61,031 nt of DNA from Candidatus Hodarchaeota archaeon (GCA_016839815.1 JAEOTM010000099.1:1-61031), one strand, 5' to 3'. Shown: positions 53,462 through 61,031, numbered from the stretch's first letter. Numbers and translations: made by a program. Notes: generated by a model not told the origin, from the letters alone.

Positions 53462-53676
53462 CTTAAAAATCTCCGAATTTTTCTTAGTAAAAGTCCATCT
53501 TATTACCTTAAGATATTTCCTCTCGATTTATTAGATTTATTCTTCCATGGTTAATTCAGTATAAATGAAGGAATATTTGCTTAGTATGGGAAATGTTCCG
53601 TTAGAAAGAAAAATTTGAAAATTCTACTCTAAGAAGTTACTAAAAATTTATCTTGACATAATCAGAAAGAAGAGAG

Positions 53677-53880
53677 TAGTGCCTAGGGTGCGAGTTTCAG
53701 TTAGGGACACCTGTTCCCTATTATTACCTTTTGAACGCACGGCAACTGGATTTCTGACGGTTTATTCAACCTTCAGACTTCAGTCCAGCGCTTACGGGAT
53801 TCGCCTCCTATTATGGAGGCAATCCTCCCGGGTTACTCGTTTACTCGACAGAGCAAACTCTAAGCTACCTAGGCTGTGTG
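53677..53880 (+). ncRNA. Candidate structured RNA of unknown family
   Basis: About 200 nt that is unusually rich in paired segments. GCCTAGG (53681-53687) pairs with CCTAGGC (53868-53874), and inside it GAGTTT (53692-53697) with AAACTC (53855-53860). Further stems are CAGTT/AACTG (53698-53702 and 53744-53748), AGGGA/TCCCT (53703-53707, 53715-53719), TCTGA/TCAGA with GGTT/AACC (53753-53777), and CGGGATTCGCCTCC with its partner (53795-53830). A TATA-like AAATTTATC lies about 30 nt upstream on the plus strand. The stem set works on either strand, so the strand is an inference. It abuts the stop of L37e. Confidence 0.45.
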
Positions 53881-53881
53881 T

Positions 53882-54070
53882 TTAGGTTATCCTTCGACGG
53901 TGATTAAAATTCTTTCGTTGCCAAGCATATCGTCTTAGCTTGGGACTTGGATATCCACAGGATGCACATCGACCTTTACGTTTGTGAAAACTCCGGTTAC
54001 CACAGCGTCTACATTGCATATGTGTTCTGTGTGCTGTTCGTTTTCCTCGTGAGGTTGTTCCTTTTGTCAT
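53882..54070 (-). CDS. rpl37e: Ribosomal protein L37e
   Basis: This 62-residue zinc-finger protein has CRRCGNRSFHKRKGRCASCG, the C-x2-C-x14-C-x2-C ribbon, with the family start GTTSRGKRTAHRTHMQ. It follows LSm by 43 nt on the same strand, the conserved archaeal LSm-L37e pair. Its stop is just next to the candidate RNA. Confidence 0.97.
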   Translation of the reverse strand: MTKGTTSRGKRTAHRTHMQCRRCGNRSFHKRKGRCASCGYPSPKLRRYAWQRKNFNHRRRIT

Positions 54071-54113
54071 TTTATTTCAGCTCGATATTTTCAGGTTGAT
54101 CTGAGATACAAGT

Positions 54114-54356
54114 CTATGATGGAGGCGAGATTAGGATTACATTATCTCCCCGAAGAATAATATTTCCAAGGGTTTCTGTACGTTCTTCTTCACCTGTTTC
54201 TTCATTGCTTGGATGAATCATTTCAGCACTTTCAAGGTAAAGATTGAGATGAGGATCATAACTACGTAAGGTACCACGAATCTCACGTCTACCTCGTACT
54301 TTAAGGATTACTGTTTGATTCAAAGCATTTGTTAAGACATCTAAAGGTCGACTCAT
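54114..54356 (-). CDS. Sm-like RNA-binding protein (LSm)
   Basis: This 80-residue Sm-fold protein, expected to form heptameric rings, has the Sm1 motif (LKVRGRREIRGTLRSYDPHL with NLYLESAEM) and the Sm2 motif LGNIILRGDNVILISPP. It forms the conserved pair with L37e. It is followed upstream by tRNA-Glu. Confidence 0.96.
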   Translation of the reverse strand: MSRPLDVLTNALNQTVILKVRGRREIRGTLRSYDPHLNLYLESAEMIHPSNEETGEEERTETLGNIILRGDNVILISPPS

Positions 54357-54399
54357 TTCTAATCACTCTAAATTGAAAAGACTTTGTAATCTAAGGATA

Positions 54400-54535
54400 T
54401 GCTCCGACCGGGATTTGAACCCGGGTCCTCTCGCAGGAGACTACTGGTGTAATCCTATATCGAGGCGAAAGCCCGATATGATTAGCCGTAGGTATCACAA
54501 TGATGCCCTCTTGGGCCGAGCTACACTATCGGAGC
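54400..54535 (-). tRNA. tRNA-Glu (anticodon UUC) with two non-canonical introns
   Basis: The acceptor GCTCCGA (54535-54529) pairs with TCGGAGC, the T-arm is CCGGG-TTCAAAT-CCCGG, and the anticodon arm is TCGGG-CTTTCGC-CTCGA with anticodon TTC at 54467-54469. The 136-nt gene exceeds the 75-nt norm by 61 nt. Intron 1, about 30 nt (about 54482-54511), is in the D-loop; GGCC and GGCT form a 4-bp bulge-helix-bulge helix around it. Intron 2, about 31 nt (about 54428-54458), is in the variable loop, with CTCG/CGAG as the 4-bp helix and a 5-bp intron stem. Splicing each 3-nt bulge after its second base leaves a normal D-loop and variable loop TGAC. No CCA is encoded. Confidence 0.9.
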
Positions 54536-54715
54536 CGAAATCCTCACACTAGAGCCCTTTCTTGGCAGTACTTCCCCCCTTACATTACACTTATTTCATT
54601 TCCCGAAATTAAATGGAGATTAGAATTTAGACTATGAATAAAAAATGTAAATAGTTTACGGCCTAGAAGAAGAAAAGGCATAGAATGGTTAATAGATAGC
54701 TGGAAGGCTTAATAA

Positions 54716-55063
54716 ATGGCTCCCTCGAAGCAAAAGAAAAAACGACGGTCAAGAACAGAAAAGCAAACAAAGAAACTACTTTTTTCTGAAGCGATTAATT
54801 ATCTCCTCGAGCAAAGCCTAGAGCAGCGAGTAAAAGACCCTGATTTATCAAAGGAGTATTTTTTATCTGCTAAAAAAATGGGGATGCGAGGAAGATTTCA
54901 TCTTCCTAAACAGTACCGACATTTATTCTGTCACAAATGCTATACTCCACTTACTTCAAATACAGCAAGAGTACGTCTTAATAGTAAGAAAAAACAGGTT
55001 CATTATCAATGCTTGATATGTCGATCTGAACATCGAATTGGTTATCATAAACCGAAACCGTGA
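54716..55063 (+). CDS. rnp4: RNase P protein component 4 (Rpp21/Rpr2)
   Basis: This 115-residue zinc-ribbon protein is a subunit of archaeal RNase P. It has a basic, lysine-rich start (APSKQKKKRRSRTEKQTKK), two helices (about 20-55) and a C-terminal ribbon with CHKCYTPL and CLICRSEH. The family phrase YFLSAKKMGMRGRFHLPKQY is clear. It is followed by CutA with a 4-nt overlap. The catalytic RNA gene is at 17.5 kb. Confidence 0.94.
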   Translation: MAPSKQKKKRRSRTEKQTKKLLFSEAINYLLEQSLEQRVKDPDLSKEYFLSAKKMGMRGRFHLPKQYRHLFCHKCYTPLTSNTARVRLNSKKKQVHYQCLICRSEHRIGYHKPKP

Positions 55064-55398
55064 GAATTATGTTTGTAGCAGTTTATACAACATTTGCTAG
55101 TATTGAAGATGCAAAAGCATTTGGGAGAAAAATTGTTGAAGAAAGGCTTGGAGCTTGTGTTAACATTCTTCCTAACATCATATCAATTTATAGATGGAAA
55201 GAGAATATTGAGGAAGAACCAGAAGTAGTAGTTTGGATGAAAACACGAGAGGTACTGGTTCAAAAAGTGAAAACGGTATTGAAATCGATACATCCATATG
55301 ATCTTCCCGCTTTTGCGGTTTATAAAATCGATACAGGAAGCGAAGAATATCTTCAGTGGCTAAGTGAAGAAACAATGCCATTAAATATCGACAGATAA
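55060..55398 (+). CDS. cutA: CutA1-like divalent-ion-associated protein
   Basis: This 112-residue trimeric ferredoxin-like protein has the CutA1 core VAVYTTFASIEDAKAFGRKI, ERLGACVNILPNIISIYRWK, EPEVVVWMKT, KVKTVLKSIHPYDLPAFAVY and EYLQWL. Its role is unclear in archaea. The start is GTG at 55060 overlapping the Rpp21 stop, or ATG at 55069. The 3' end overlaps the convergent rtcA by 18 nt. Confidence 0.94.
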   Translation: MRIMFVAVYTTFASIEDAKAFGRKIVEERLGACVNILPNIISIYRWKENIEEEPEVVVWMKTREVLVQKVKTVLKSIHPYDLPAFAVYKIDTGSEEYLQWLSEETMPLNIDR

Positions 55399-56415
55399 AC
55401 GAAAACTGTTAGATAATTTCTCGACGGATATTACTGCATCAGTAAACGTTTCAATAAGGTTAATATTAGTTTGAGTATGGTTGGTGAGAGTAGGAGCTGT
55501 AAATGTACTCGAACTTCTTGCTAGTGCCATTACAGGTAAAATCTGATCGGCTAAGAACTTATCAACAGTACAATTGTTTGATAAAGTCAAAAAATAGTGG
55601 GAAAAAGCGGTAAGGCCTACTTTTTCAGCGGATTTCTGTCTTTCACCCACAGCATCACCTGCAAGAATGGCATCATCAGTGTTGGAAAAAACAAGAACAC
55701 CAGAACCAGGACTTTTTGCATCTACAACCGATAAATCTATTGTGGCATTAATATCATATTGAGCAAGATTCCGTTGAATCTCTTCTGCCTGTCTTTCAGC
55801 TACTTTGGCCTTTTTTAGATGATTTGTGGCAACAGATTTAATAAGAGCATCATTTATTTCGGATTTTCTTATTAAGTTTATACCTGATAATTTAGAGGGT
55901 GAAGACATTGAAACATTCACTTGTGCTCCCCCTTTAGGATAGAAACCATGTTGAAGAATTGTTAGTTCTAAAGAATAGTTCATCTGGTGAAAGATCTTCC
56001 AAGTGACATTTTGAATATAATCCAGACTAGGAGCCCATTTTCCATAGGTTCCCCCTCCATGAAAAGTAAGATTTAAACTGTGATTTGAAGAAGCAAGCAT
56101 CCCGATCTGAAGAACCTGTAAAACTAAACCAATACTACCTGCCGTGGGAATAGAAACAGAGAGCTCTGTTTTCCAATCAGTACCGGGATGGAAAGTTATT
56201 TTTTCACTTCCAATTTTCCCCCCAATCAGTTCACCCCCACATAGGTCCGTTAAAGCACGCAATCCTAAAAGATGTTGAGCTCGTAAACCAGGAACTGGTC
56301 TTTTCTTACGAATGTTTTCAATAGTAATAGACTCCTGGTTAATTAAAGCTAGAGCGGTAGCAATACGCAATACTGAGCCTCCACCCTCACCTTGGCTACC
56401 ATCAATTACACGCAT
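55381..56415 (-). CDS. rtcA: RNA 3'-terminal phosphate cyclase
   Basis: This 344-residue enzyme converts RNA 3'-phosphate ends to 2',3'-cyclic phosphate using ATP. It starts IDGSQGEGGGSVLRIATALA, then RPVPGLRAQHLLGLRALTDL, HGGGTYGKWAPSLDYI, and the C-terminal FLADQILPVMALARSSSTFT. The active-site histidine is expected in the late THxxTN-like NHTQTNI segment. The length is typical. RtcA products can be substrates for RtcB, the tRNA-exon ligase that would be needed for tRNA-Glu splicing here, although RtcB is not in the window. Confidence 0.94.
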   Translation of the reverse strand: MRVIDGSQGEGGGSVLRIATALALINQESITIENIRKKRPVPGLRAQHLLGLRALTDLCGGELIGGKIGSEKITFHPGTDWKTELSVSIPTAGSIGLVLQVLQIGMLASSNHSLNLTFHGGGTYGKWAPSLDYIQNVTWKIFHQMNYSLELTILQHGFYPKGGAQVNVSMSSPSKLSGINLIRKSEINDALIKSVATNHLKKAKVAERQAEEIQRNLAQYDINATIDLSVVDAKSPGSGVLVFSNTDDAILAGDAVGERQKSAEKVGLTAFSHYFLTLSNNCTVDKFLADQILPVMALARSSSTFTAPTLTNHTQTNINLIETFTDAVISVEKLSNSFRLSVDI

Positions 56416-56496
56416 GATAGATTCTCCTATTTTCTAAGAAAGCCCAGATAGAAAGATACAAAATGTATCTTAAAAGATGTGAAAATGAATATATGT

Positions 56497-56658
56497 TTAT
56501 CCTGCACGCTCTTTCCGCTTGGGACGAAGTCTTGTTGATCGACAGCGGCGACATTTAGTAGCATTAGCAGGATTTCTAGCATAGCACTTACGACAAATCA
56601 TCATATCAAGGAGAGCACTACGCACAATGTCTCTTTTATCTGGATCGGTGATAGGCAA
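56497..56658 (-). CDS. rpl40e: Ribosomal protein L40e (TTG start)
   Basis: This 53-residue large-subunit zinc-finger protein begins PITDPDKRDIVRSALL and has ICRKCYARNPANATKCRRC followed by RLRPKRKERAG. The PITD start matches archaeal L40e, and the only initiation codon there is TTG (56658-56656); no ATG or GTG lies in frame upstream. The gene stands between rtcA and a UbiA gene. No strong ribosome-binding site is visible, so a leaderless or weak start is likely. Confidence 0.92.
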   Translation of the reverse strand: MPITDPDKRDIVRSALLDMMICRKCYARNPANATKCRRCRSTRLRPKRKERAG

Positions 56659-56882
56659 TGAATACAGGACTCCATTTCTTAGTTCTATTGATCAAAAGTC
56701 AAAAATTCAAACAAACACTGTTTAAATCATGAATTATGACCGATTTAAGGGATTTTATTGAGTGTTAAAATCTTATTTGTAGAATTTTTTCAAGAATAGT
56801 ATGTTTATTGCATGAAGAATATTAAAAACGAATGAGGACTTGCTTATTTAGAGTTTAATACTATTGAGTATAGTGAAAATGG

Positions 56883-57734
56883 ATGGAATTAAGAGCAATT
56901 ACTGATTTGGCACGTCTTAAAGCTTCCTTCATTACGGGTTTAGTTGTAGTATTTGGAATGATTATTGCATCAACAGAATCACCATTGGACTATAAACTCT
57001 TCCTTGGATTTCTTGTTGGATTATTGCTATCAGCTAGTACTAATACTATAAATGACATTTTAGATAGAGAAATCGATAAGTATGAAAAACCCAATCGTCC
57101 CATCCCTCGAGAAGGGATCTCCATTAATGAAGCAATAGTAGTATTTACTTTAGAAACATTGCTTGGGTTATTCCTTACGTTCTATTTGAATTTCTATTCA
57201 TTTCTTCTTTCCGTAAGTGTAACAATTTTATCCCTACTTTACTCTTGGAATCTTAAAAATATACTGTTAGTAAAGAATATTATTACCTCATTCGGCATTT
57301 CATCGGCATTAATAGTTGGTGTATTTGCAAGGAACCCAGATGAAATATCTACAGATATTTTATTATTTTTCCTGTTAATATTCATCATAGTGGTTGCCTT
57401 TGAAATGCATAAGGACATAGCTGATGTAGAAGGGGATAGAAAAAATAAGAAAAATACCATCCCAGTCAGATACGGAACACAAAAAACCGCTATACTAGTA
57501 ATTAGTCTCTATTTACTAGGTATGAGCTTATACTATGGCATTTTATTAACCACAGGAAACTTTTTTGAACTGCTTTTCTTGGTAGTAGATGTATTCATTA
57601 TAATCGTGTTAATACCCATCTTCAAACTTCTAAAACACCATGATGACATTGCATATATTCATAAAACCAGGAAATATACCATGGGTGTATTATTCCTAAT
57701 TACTGGGTCGTTAATTGTTAATTTTCTGACCTAG
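56883..57734 (+). CDS. UbiA-family prenyltransferase, probable DGGGP synthase
   Basis: This 283-residue integral membrane protein has about eight helices. The first Asp-rich motif NTINDILDREIDKYEKPNRP contains NDxxD and the KPNRPIP tail of digeranylgeranylglyceryl phosphate synthases. The second is EMHKDIADVEGDRKNKKNTIP, whose DxxxD plus RKNKKNTIPVRYG is typical. It adds the second geranylgeranyl chain in archaeal lipid synthesis, using the product of the isoprenoid genes in the 23-32 kb island. Quinone-type UbiA is a less likely alternative. It is monocistronic. Confidence 0.87.
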   Translation: MELRAITDLARLKASFITGLVVVFGMIIASTESPLDYKLFLGFLVGLLLSASTNTINDILDREIDKYEKPNRPIPREGISINEAIVVFTLETLLGLFLTFYLNFYSFLLSVSVTILSLLYSWNLKNILLVKNIITSFGISSALIVGVFARNPDEISTDILLFFLLIFIIVVAFEMHKDIADVEGDRKNKKNTIPVRYGTQKTAILVISLYLLGMSLYYGILLTTGNFFELLFLVVDVFIIIVLIPIFKLLKHHDDIAYIHKTRKYTMGVLFLITGSLIVNFLT

Positions 57735-57800
57735 GCTAAAAGTAAAGAATTAGTTTGTCGTTATCTGATATCTTATAAAGTTTCATTTCGATTTAATAGT

Positions 57801-58748
57801 ATGTGTCAAATAAACAAAAAAATCCTCTGCCTGACCACAATAGTCTTTCTTATGATTATTACTATTCATTCCGCTCTTGCGTGTACTATCTTTACAATTT
57901 CACATAATGATACAGTCTATTTTGGTAATAATGAGGATTGGAGTAATCCTGAAACTTATATTTGGTTTAAAACCTCCAATCAGAATCAGTACGGGGGAGT
58001 GTACTTGGGATTTGATGATTTCTTTCCACAAGGAGGTATGAATGTCAAGGGATTATGCTATGATGGAAACGCTCTATCTTCTGGTGAGTTAAACCCCCAC
58101 CCCGAATTACCTTCCCTCACCAAGTGGGTAGGAATATATATTATGGATACGTGCGCAAATATCTCCGAAGTAATTGAGACATCCCTTTCCTATAACTGGG
58201 GAAGTAGAATGAATTACCAGATTCAGTATGCAGATGCGGATGGTAATGCTGTCGTAGTATCTTCTGGATTAGATAAGGAACTTGCTTTTACACGAAAAAT
58301 AAACAGTAGTTATTTAGTTTCAACAAATTTTAATGTCAATTATACTGGATATTCATACAGCTGTCAACGCTATGACACAGCAACCGAAATGCTTGACGTG
58401 CTTTCTTCATCTGAGAATCTCACCATTGAGGCGGTAAAGGACATTCTTGCAGCTACTCATCAAACAGGAACTTATGCTACAAAATACAGTAATATATTTG
58501 ATCCTGTAAATTTAAAAGTCTATTTATGGTACAACCATAACTTTACCACCCTAATTGAATTCGATCTTATGGAGGAACTTACACTAGGCAATCACCAGTA
58601 TAAAATGAGAGAGATATTCACAGAAACTACTACTCAGGAACCAGTTACTTCGGTGGATCAGCCAACTACTTCTTCCACAGCTGGATTCATAGTATTTATG
58701 CTAATACTGGCATTTGTGATCTTGGTAAAATTCAGAAGGAAAAATTAA
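57801..58748 (+). CDS. Secreted Ntn-hydrolase (C45/choloylglycine-hydrolase-like), membrane-anchored
   Basis: This 315-residue protein has a signal peptide (KKILCLTTIVFLMIITIHSA) with a likely cut after SALA, exposing Cys28 of CTIFTISHNDTVYFGNNEDW as an N-terminal nucleophile, as in linear amide hydrolases. Following blocks include VGIYIMDTCANISEVIETSL and QIQYADADGNAVVVSSG. The end has a Thr/Ser-rich spacer and a single anchor (AGFIVFMLILAFVILVKF) with RRKN. The substrate may be an amide or acyl-conjugate outside the cell. It stands alone. Confidence 0.85.
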   Translation: MCQINKKILCLTTIVFLMIITIHSALACTIFTISHNDTVYFGNNEDWSNPETYIWFKTSNQNQYGGVYLGFDDFFPQGGMNVKGLCYDGNALSSGELNPHPELPSLTKWVGIYIMDTCANISEVIETSLSYNWGSRMNYQIQYADADGNAVVVSSGLDKELAFTRKINSSYLVSTNFNVNYTGYSYSCQRYDTATEMLDVLSSSENLTIEAVKDILAATHQTGTYATKYSNIFDPVNLKVYLWYNHNFTTLIEFDLMEELTLGNHQYKMREIFTETTTQEPVTSVDQPTTSSTAGFIVFMLILAFVILVKFRRKN

Positions 58749-59212
58749 CTTGTTATTATATGTATCTGAGAATGAAATAGGAAGAAAACTCTGTGTCGTA
58801 AAATAATCCAGATGAGATAACTAGAAAGAAAGAGTCAGCAGTTTGATAAAAAGACGAGCTTCGACTGGAAGAAACCATCTCCTATTATGGCTAGATAAAG
58901 TGCCCTCTTTGAGACAATATCAACCGACTAAAATAGTAATATCTCAAGTTCTATTTTGAGAAAAACCTCTGTTCCTATATAAAAGTCAGATAAACGAGTA
59001 TTAGCTGAAAGGTGAATAAAGTCGGAAAATCGAACACCGCCCCCCGATTGTTTCCAGTCGATAATTCGAAAAATTCGACAAAATTAAGAACTATTCGGAT
59101 TACGGATGTAAGTATGAACGTTTTTCCCTTCTATCTATTTCCAGAAAAGGTTAATATATTATTAGTTTCATAATTAGTCTTGAAATACAAATTCCTAATT
59201 GGTGATACCCGT
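58749..59212. other. Long intergenic region without a recognised gene
   Basis: 464 nt of AT-rich DNA downstream of the Ntn-hydrolase gene. A C-run at 59040-59046 and TCGA-rich stretches follow. I saw no tRNA, ORF with protein-like composition or convincing RNA fold. Promoter elements for the next gene may lie at about 59140-59165 (TTAATATATTATTAG). Confidence 0.45.
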
Positions 59213-59500
59213 ATGCAATATTACATGAGTGTAAGTGAAATCCAAGATCGAGTGAAAACCCTTCTCAACCACTTTACTGGCAGTTATAATAACAAGTCTC
59301 CCTTCTTCAATCCTGAATTAGTGGCTTCTTTGAAAAAAGCTATGGATCCGACACTATTAAACAACGAACAAGTTGCCGAAGAAATTCTTACCGTCTTTCT
59401 TAACTCCATTATCCTCGCGGGTCAATTAGGGATCGATATTGAAACTAAGATTAATGAATATCTTGTACAGCTTGAACGTGAAGCTCTGGTTGCCATGTAA
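59213..59500 (+). CDS. Small helical protein, possibly MazG-like
   Basis: This protein is predicted as 95 residues from the ATG at 59213; a TTG at 59180 adds 11 residues that look unconserved. It is all-helical: SVSEIQDRVKTLLNHFTG, NPELVASLKKAMDPTLL, EQVAEEILTVFLNSIILAGQ and LGIDIETKINEYLVQLEREA. The last two helices recall the all-alpha NTP pyrophosphatase (MazG) end, EExxDxxxxLxxLAxxLGIDLE. The full catalytic acid set is not evident. The function is unknown. Confidence 0.55.
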   Translation: MQYYMSVSEIQDRVKTLLNHFTGSYNNKSPFFNPELVASLKKAMDPTLLNNEQVAEEILTVFLNSIILAGQLGIDIETKINEYLVQLEREALVAM

Positions 59501-59610
59501 TCCAATTTCATTCTTTTTCTTATCTTTTTTCCAACAACTACTTCTTTTCTTCTTCTCTTTTCTCTTTTAATCATGAAAAACAGAGGAAATCTTATTTAGA
59601 TTTGACTTTC

Positions 59611-61031
59611 TTACCCAAATAGATTGAGAATAGCTTCAACAGAAGTTCCTTCGACAATCATTAGGAATACTAATCCTAGCACCATCAATCCAATCCCTCC
59701 AAAGATGGGTAATGGTAATCCTGGAAGTGCGCGTTCTTCTTTTAAATATTGAAATGTGTAGTATGCTCCTCCCAGGAGACCAATCGTTGCCATAATCAAC
59801 GGTATTATGCTATATAATTCGGTACTAATAACTACAGCCGCACTGATAAACATACTAAAGAAAGCAAAGTCCCCCAATCCGATACTTATTAGGGGAGTTG
59901 AATAGACCGGTAATGCTGGCATGAGGGGTACTAGTTCCACTTCACTCATATCGATCTCTTCCTCCTCGATCTGATATTCCATATCCTTGGCATTTTCTCG
60001 GCTTTCATCGATTATTCCTTTGAGTGGTCCTCTGAAAACGGCATAGATGTCATATAATGATAATCCAATTAACACCAAAAACACTGTCAAAAGACCAAAG
60101 TGAATAGCTAGCATAGATCCTATCATTGGCCCAAAAAATATCATCATTAAGTTACGAACCCAAATTCTCTTGAACGACTTAACAGCAAATGAAACAGTGC
60201 CAATTATCCCAAGAAGAGCAGCAATGAGATACAAAAGGGCTTCAATTAATATTGGCCCCCCTGGAAATATTGGTGTTTCAAAGAGGAATAGAATAAAATT
60301 CTGTGCGAATGCTGGTATTCCCTCCCAGATGTCATTAAGTAAAATAATTAGTTGAGTCAGAATTATACTACCATAAAACAACCCAAAAGTAAACCAGCTT
60401 ATTCCCATAATAAAGGCATAGAAGTAAGATAGTAACATCATTAACCCTTTTTTAATGATGAAGAGCACGACAAAGCCACTAATCGTTATTATCGCGACAT
60501 AAAAAAGCGTTGTCATAATAGCCCCATATGCAATTCCACCTGTATCATCAGAACTTTCGGGAATAGGGGCAATGTTTGGAATCGCTGTACTAGAAATATC
60601 TATCGTGTCTATATTAATGTTAGTCGATATCCCTGTATTCGTAATATTAAATTTGTTTACTGATTTATCGATATCGAGATTTGTAATGTTTTTTTGAACC
60701 CATGAAGCTGTATCGCTTAAGGAATACGAGTTTATGCTTGTTGTGTCGTCTGTATAGGAAACGATAATTTCAAATGTGCTGTTATTTACATCCAAGACCC
60801 AAAATGTGAATGATGCTATGTCTTTTACAGGGATATTCTCAAGAGTTTGTGCAACATATCCACCAGGAGCTATTTCGGCAGAATTTGATCCATTTGCAGC
60901 TGGAGGACCAAAACTTACCGCGGATGTATTCCAACTTGAATGATCCTCCTCCTCAAACCCAAAATCTTGCACAACATTCTCCGTAACATTGGCATAAAAA
61001 TCAAGTGTAAGAACAGATAATAGGATTGTAA
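59611..61031 (-). CDS. Presenilin/signal-peptide-peptidase-like intramembrane aspartyl protease (5' partial)
   Basis: The frame is open to the window edge and its start lies outside. The edge reads TILLSVLTLDFYANVTENVV, probably the end of a signal peptide. An outside beta domain of about 140 residues follows, then about eight or nine membrane helices. The catalytic Asp pair is in LSLYDIYAVFRG (YD) and ISIGLGDFAFFSMF (GxGD), and RALPGLPLP is the PAL-like motif. It is a homolog of archaeal presenilin-type proteases. A long acidic loop (YQIEEEEIDMSEVELVP) lies between the two Asp helices, as in presenilins. An ectodomain is unusual for this family in archaea. Confidence 0.88.
   Translation of the reverse strand, partial: TILLSVLTLDFYANVTENVVQDFGFEEEDHSSWNTSAVSFGPPAANGSNSAEIAPGGYVAQTLENIPVKDIASFTFWVLDVNNSTFEIIVSYTDDTTSINSYSLSDTASWVQKNITNLDIDKSVNKFNITNTGISTNINIDTIDISSTAIPNIAPIPESSDDTGGIAYGAIMTTLFYVAIITISGFVVLFIIKKGLMMLLSYFYAFIMGISWFTFGLFYGSIILTQLIILLNDIWEGIPAFAQNFILFLFETPIFPGGPILIEALLYLIAALLGIIGTVSFAVKSFKRIWVRNLMMIFFGPMIGSMLAIHFGLLTVFLVLIGLSLYDIYAVFRGPLKGIIDESRENAKDMEYQIEEEEIDMSEVELVPLMPALPVYSTPLISIGLGDFAFFSMFISAAVVISTELYSIIPLIMATIGLLGGAYYTFQYLKEERALPGLPLPIFGGIGLMVLGLVFLMIVEGTSVEAILNLFG

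Noticed and set aside
53677..53880. 5S rRNA as identity of the structured RNA
   Set aside because: A GAAC.C..CGG..A-like segment and a helix II-like stem exist, but the AAGUUAAG motif and loop E are absent and the length is too great.
53679..53885. 68-codon frame over the structured RNA
   Set aside because: The region folds into many stems and the translation has no protein-like pattern.
1..61031. CRISPR arrays, insertion sequences, phage or integrase genes
   Set aside because: No regularly spaced repeats and no transposase or integrase motif were found in either strand; this was by eye, so short elements could be missed.

Overview
The window looks like a chromosomal segment of an Asgard archaeon. 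The information-processing genes are archaeal: MCM, GINS, Orc1/Cdc6, Hel308, aRF1, ABCE1, L7Ae-S28e-L24e, L37e-LSm, L40e, RNase P RNA and Rpp21. They sit among eukaryote-like items: an Arf-type GTPase with a WDLGGQ switch, a second Ras-superfamily GTPase, a presenilin/SPP-type intramembrane protease and AK6/Fap7. Isoprenoid genes are of the mevalonate kind. The DNA is AT-rich, intergenic gaps are short and there are many TTG/GTG starts. The assignment within Asgard (perhaps Heimdallarchaeia) is a guess. I saw no transposase, integrase, phage gene or CRISPR array.

Layout. 1-5.8 kb: an edge-truncated ACT-like protein, a small GTPase paired with a KOW-domain partner, a GNAT enzyme, endonuclease III and a SIS-domain enzyme. 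6-12.5 kb: a replication/repair island on the minus strand (orc1/cdc6, GINS, MCM, Hel308) with a 20-bp perfect palindrome between orc1 and GINS. 12.6-17.5 kb: HDAC-fold deacetylase, Arf-like GTPase facing a proline-rich helical protein, CYTH phosphatase, and an RNA m5C methyltransferase with a PUA partner. 17.5-22.7 kb: translation block with RNase P RNA, ABCE1, Tsr3, UPF0179, an FKBP isomerase and L24e/S28e/L7Ae. 22.9-32.6 kb: an isoprenoid island. 32.7-50 kb: pgk, MBL hydrolase, AK6, topoisomerase IA, membrane and surface proteins, UbiA-family prenyltransferase, acdB, GlmS. 50.3-56.7 kb: second translation block (tRNA-Gly, aRF1, L37e, LSm, an intron-bearing tRNA-Glu, Rpp21, RtcA, L40e) with UMP kinase. 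56.9-61 kb: a DGGGP-synthase-like UbiA protein, a secreted Ntn hydrolase and a presenilin-like protease that runs off the end.

The most striking feature is the isoprenoid island. It encodes mevalonate kinase and then genes for both known downstream routes: phosphomevalonate kinase plus diphosphomevalonate decarboxylase (eukaryote/Sulfolobus type), and both phosphomevalonate dehydratase subunits, a UbiD-family decarboxylase and the UbiX flavin prenyltransferase (archaeal type), with IPP isomerase. Isopentenyl phosphate kinase, needed to finish the archaeal route, is not in the window.

Three other points come directly from the sequence. The aRF1 gene has no ATG, GTG or TTG start ahead of its conserved N-domain and appears to begin at ATT or ATC behind a GAGGAG ribosome-binding site. 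A tRNA-Glu(UUC) gene carries two roughly 30-nt introns, in the D-loop and variable loop, each with a bulge-helix-bulge fold. A structured RNA of about 200 nt, next to the L37e gene, could not be assigned to a family.
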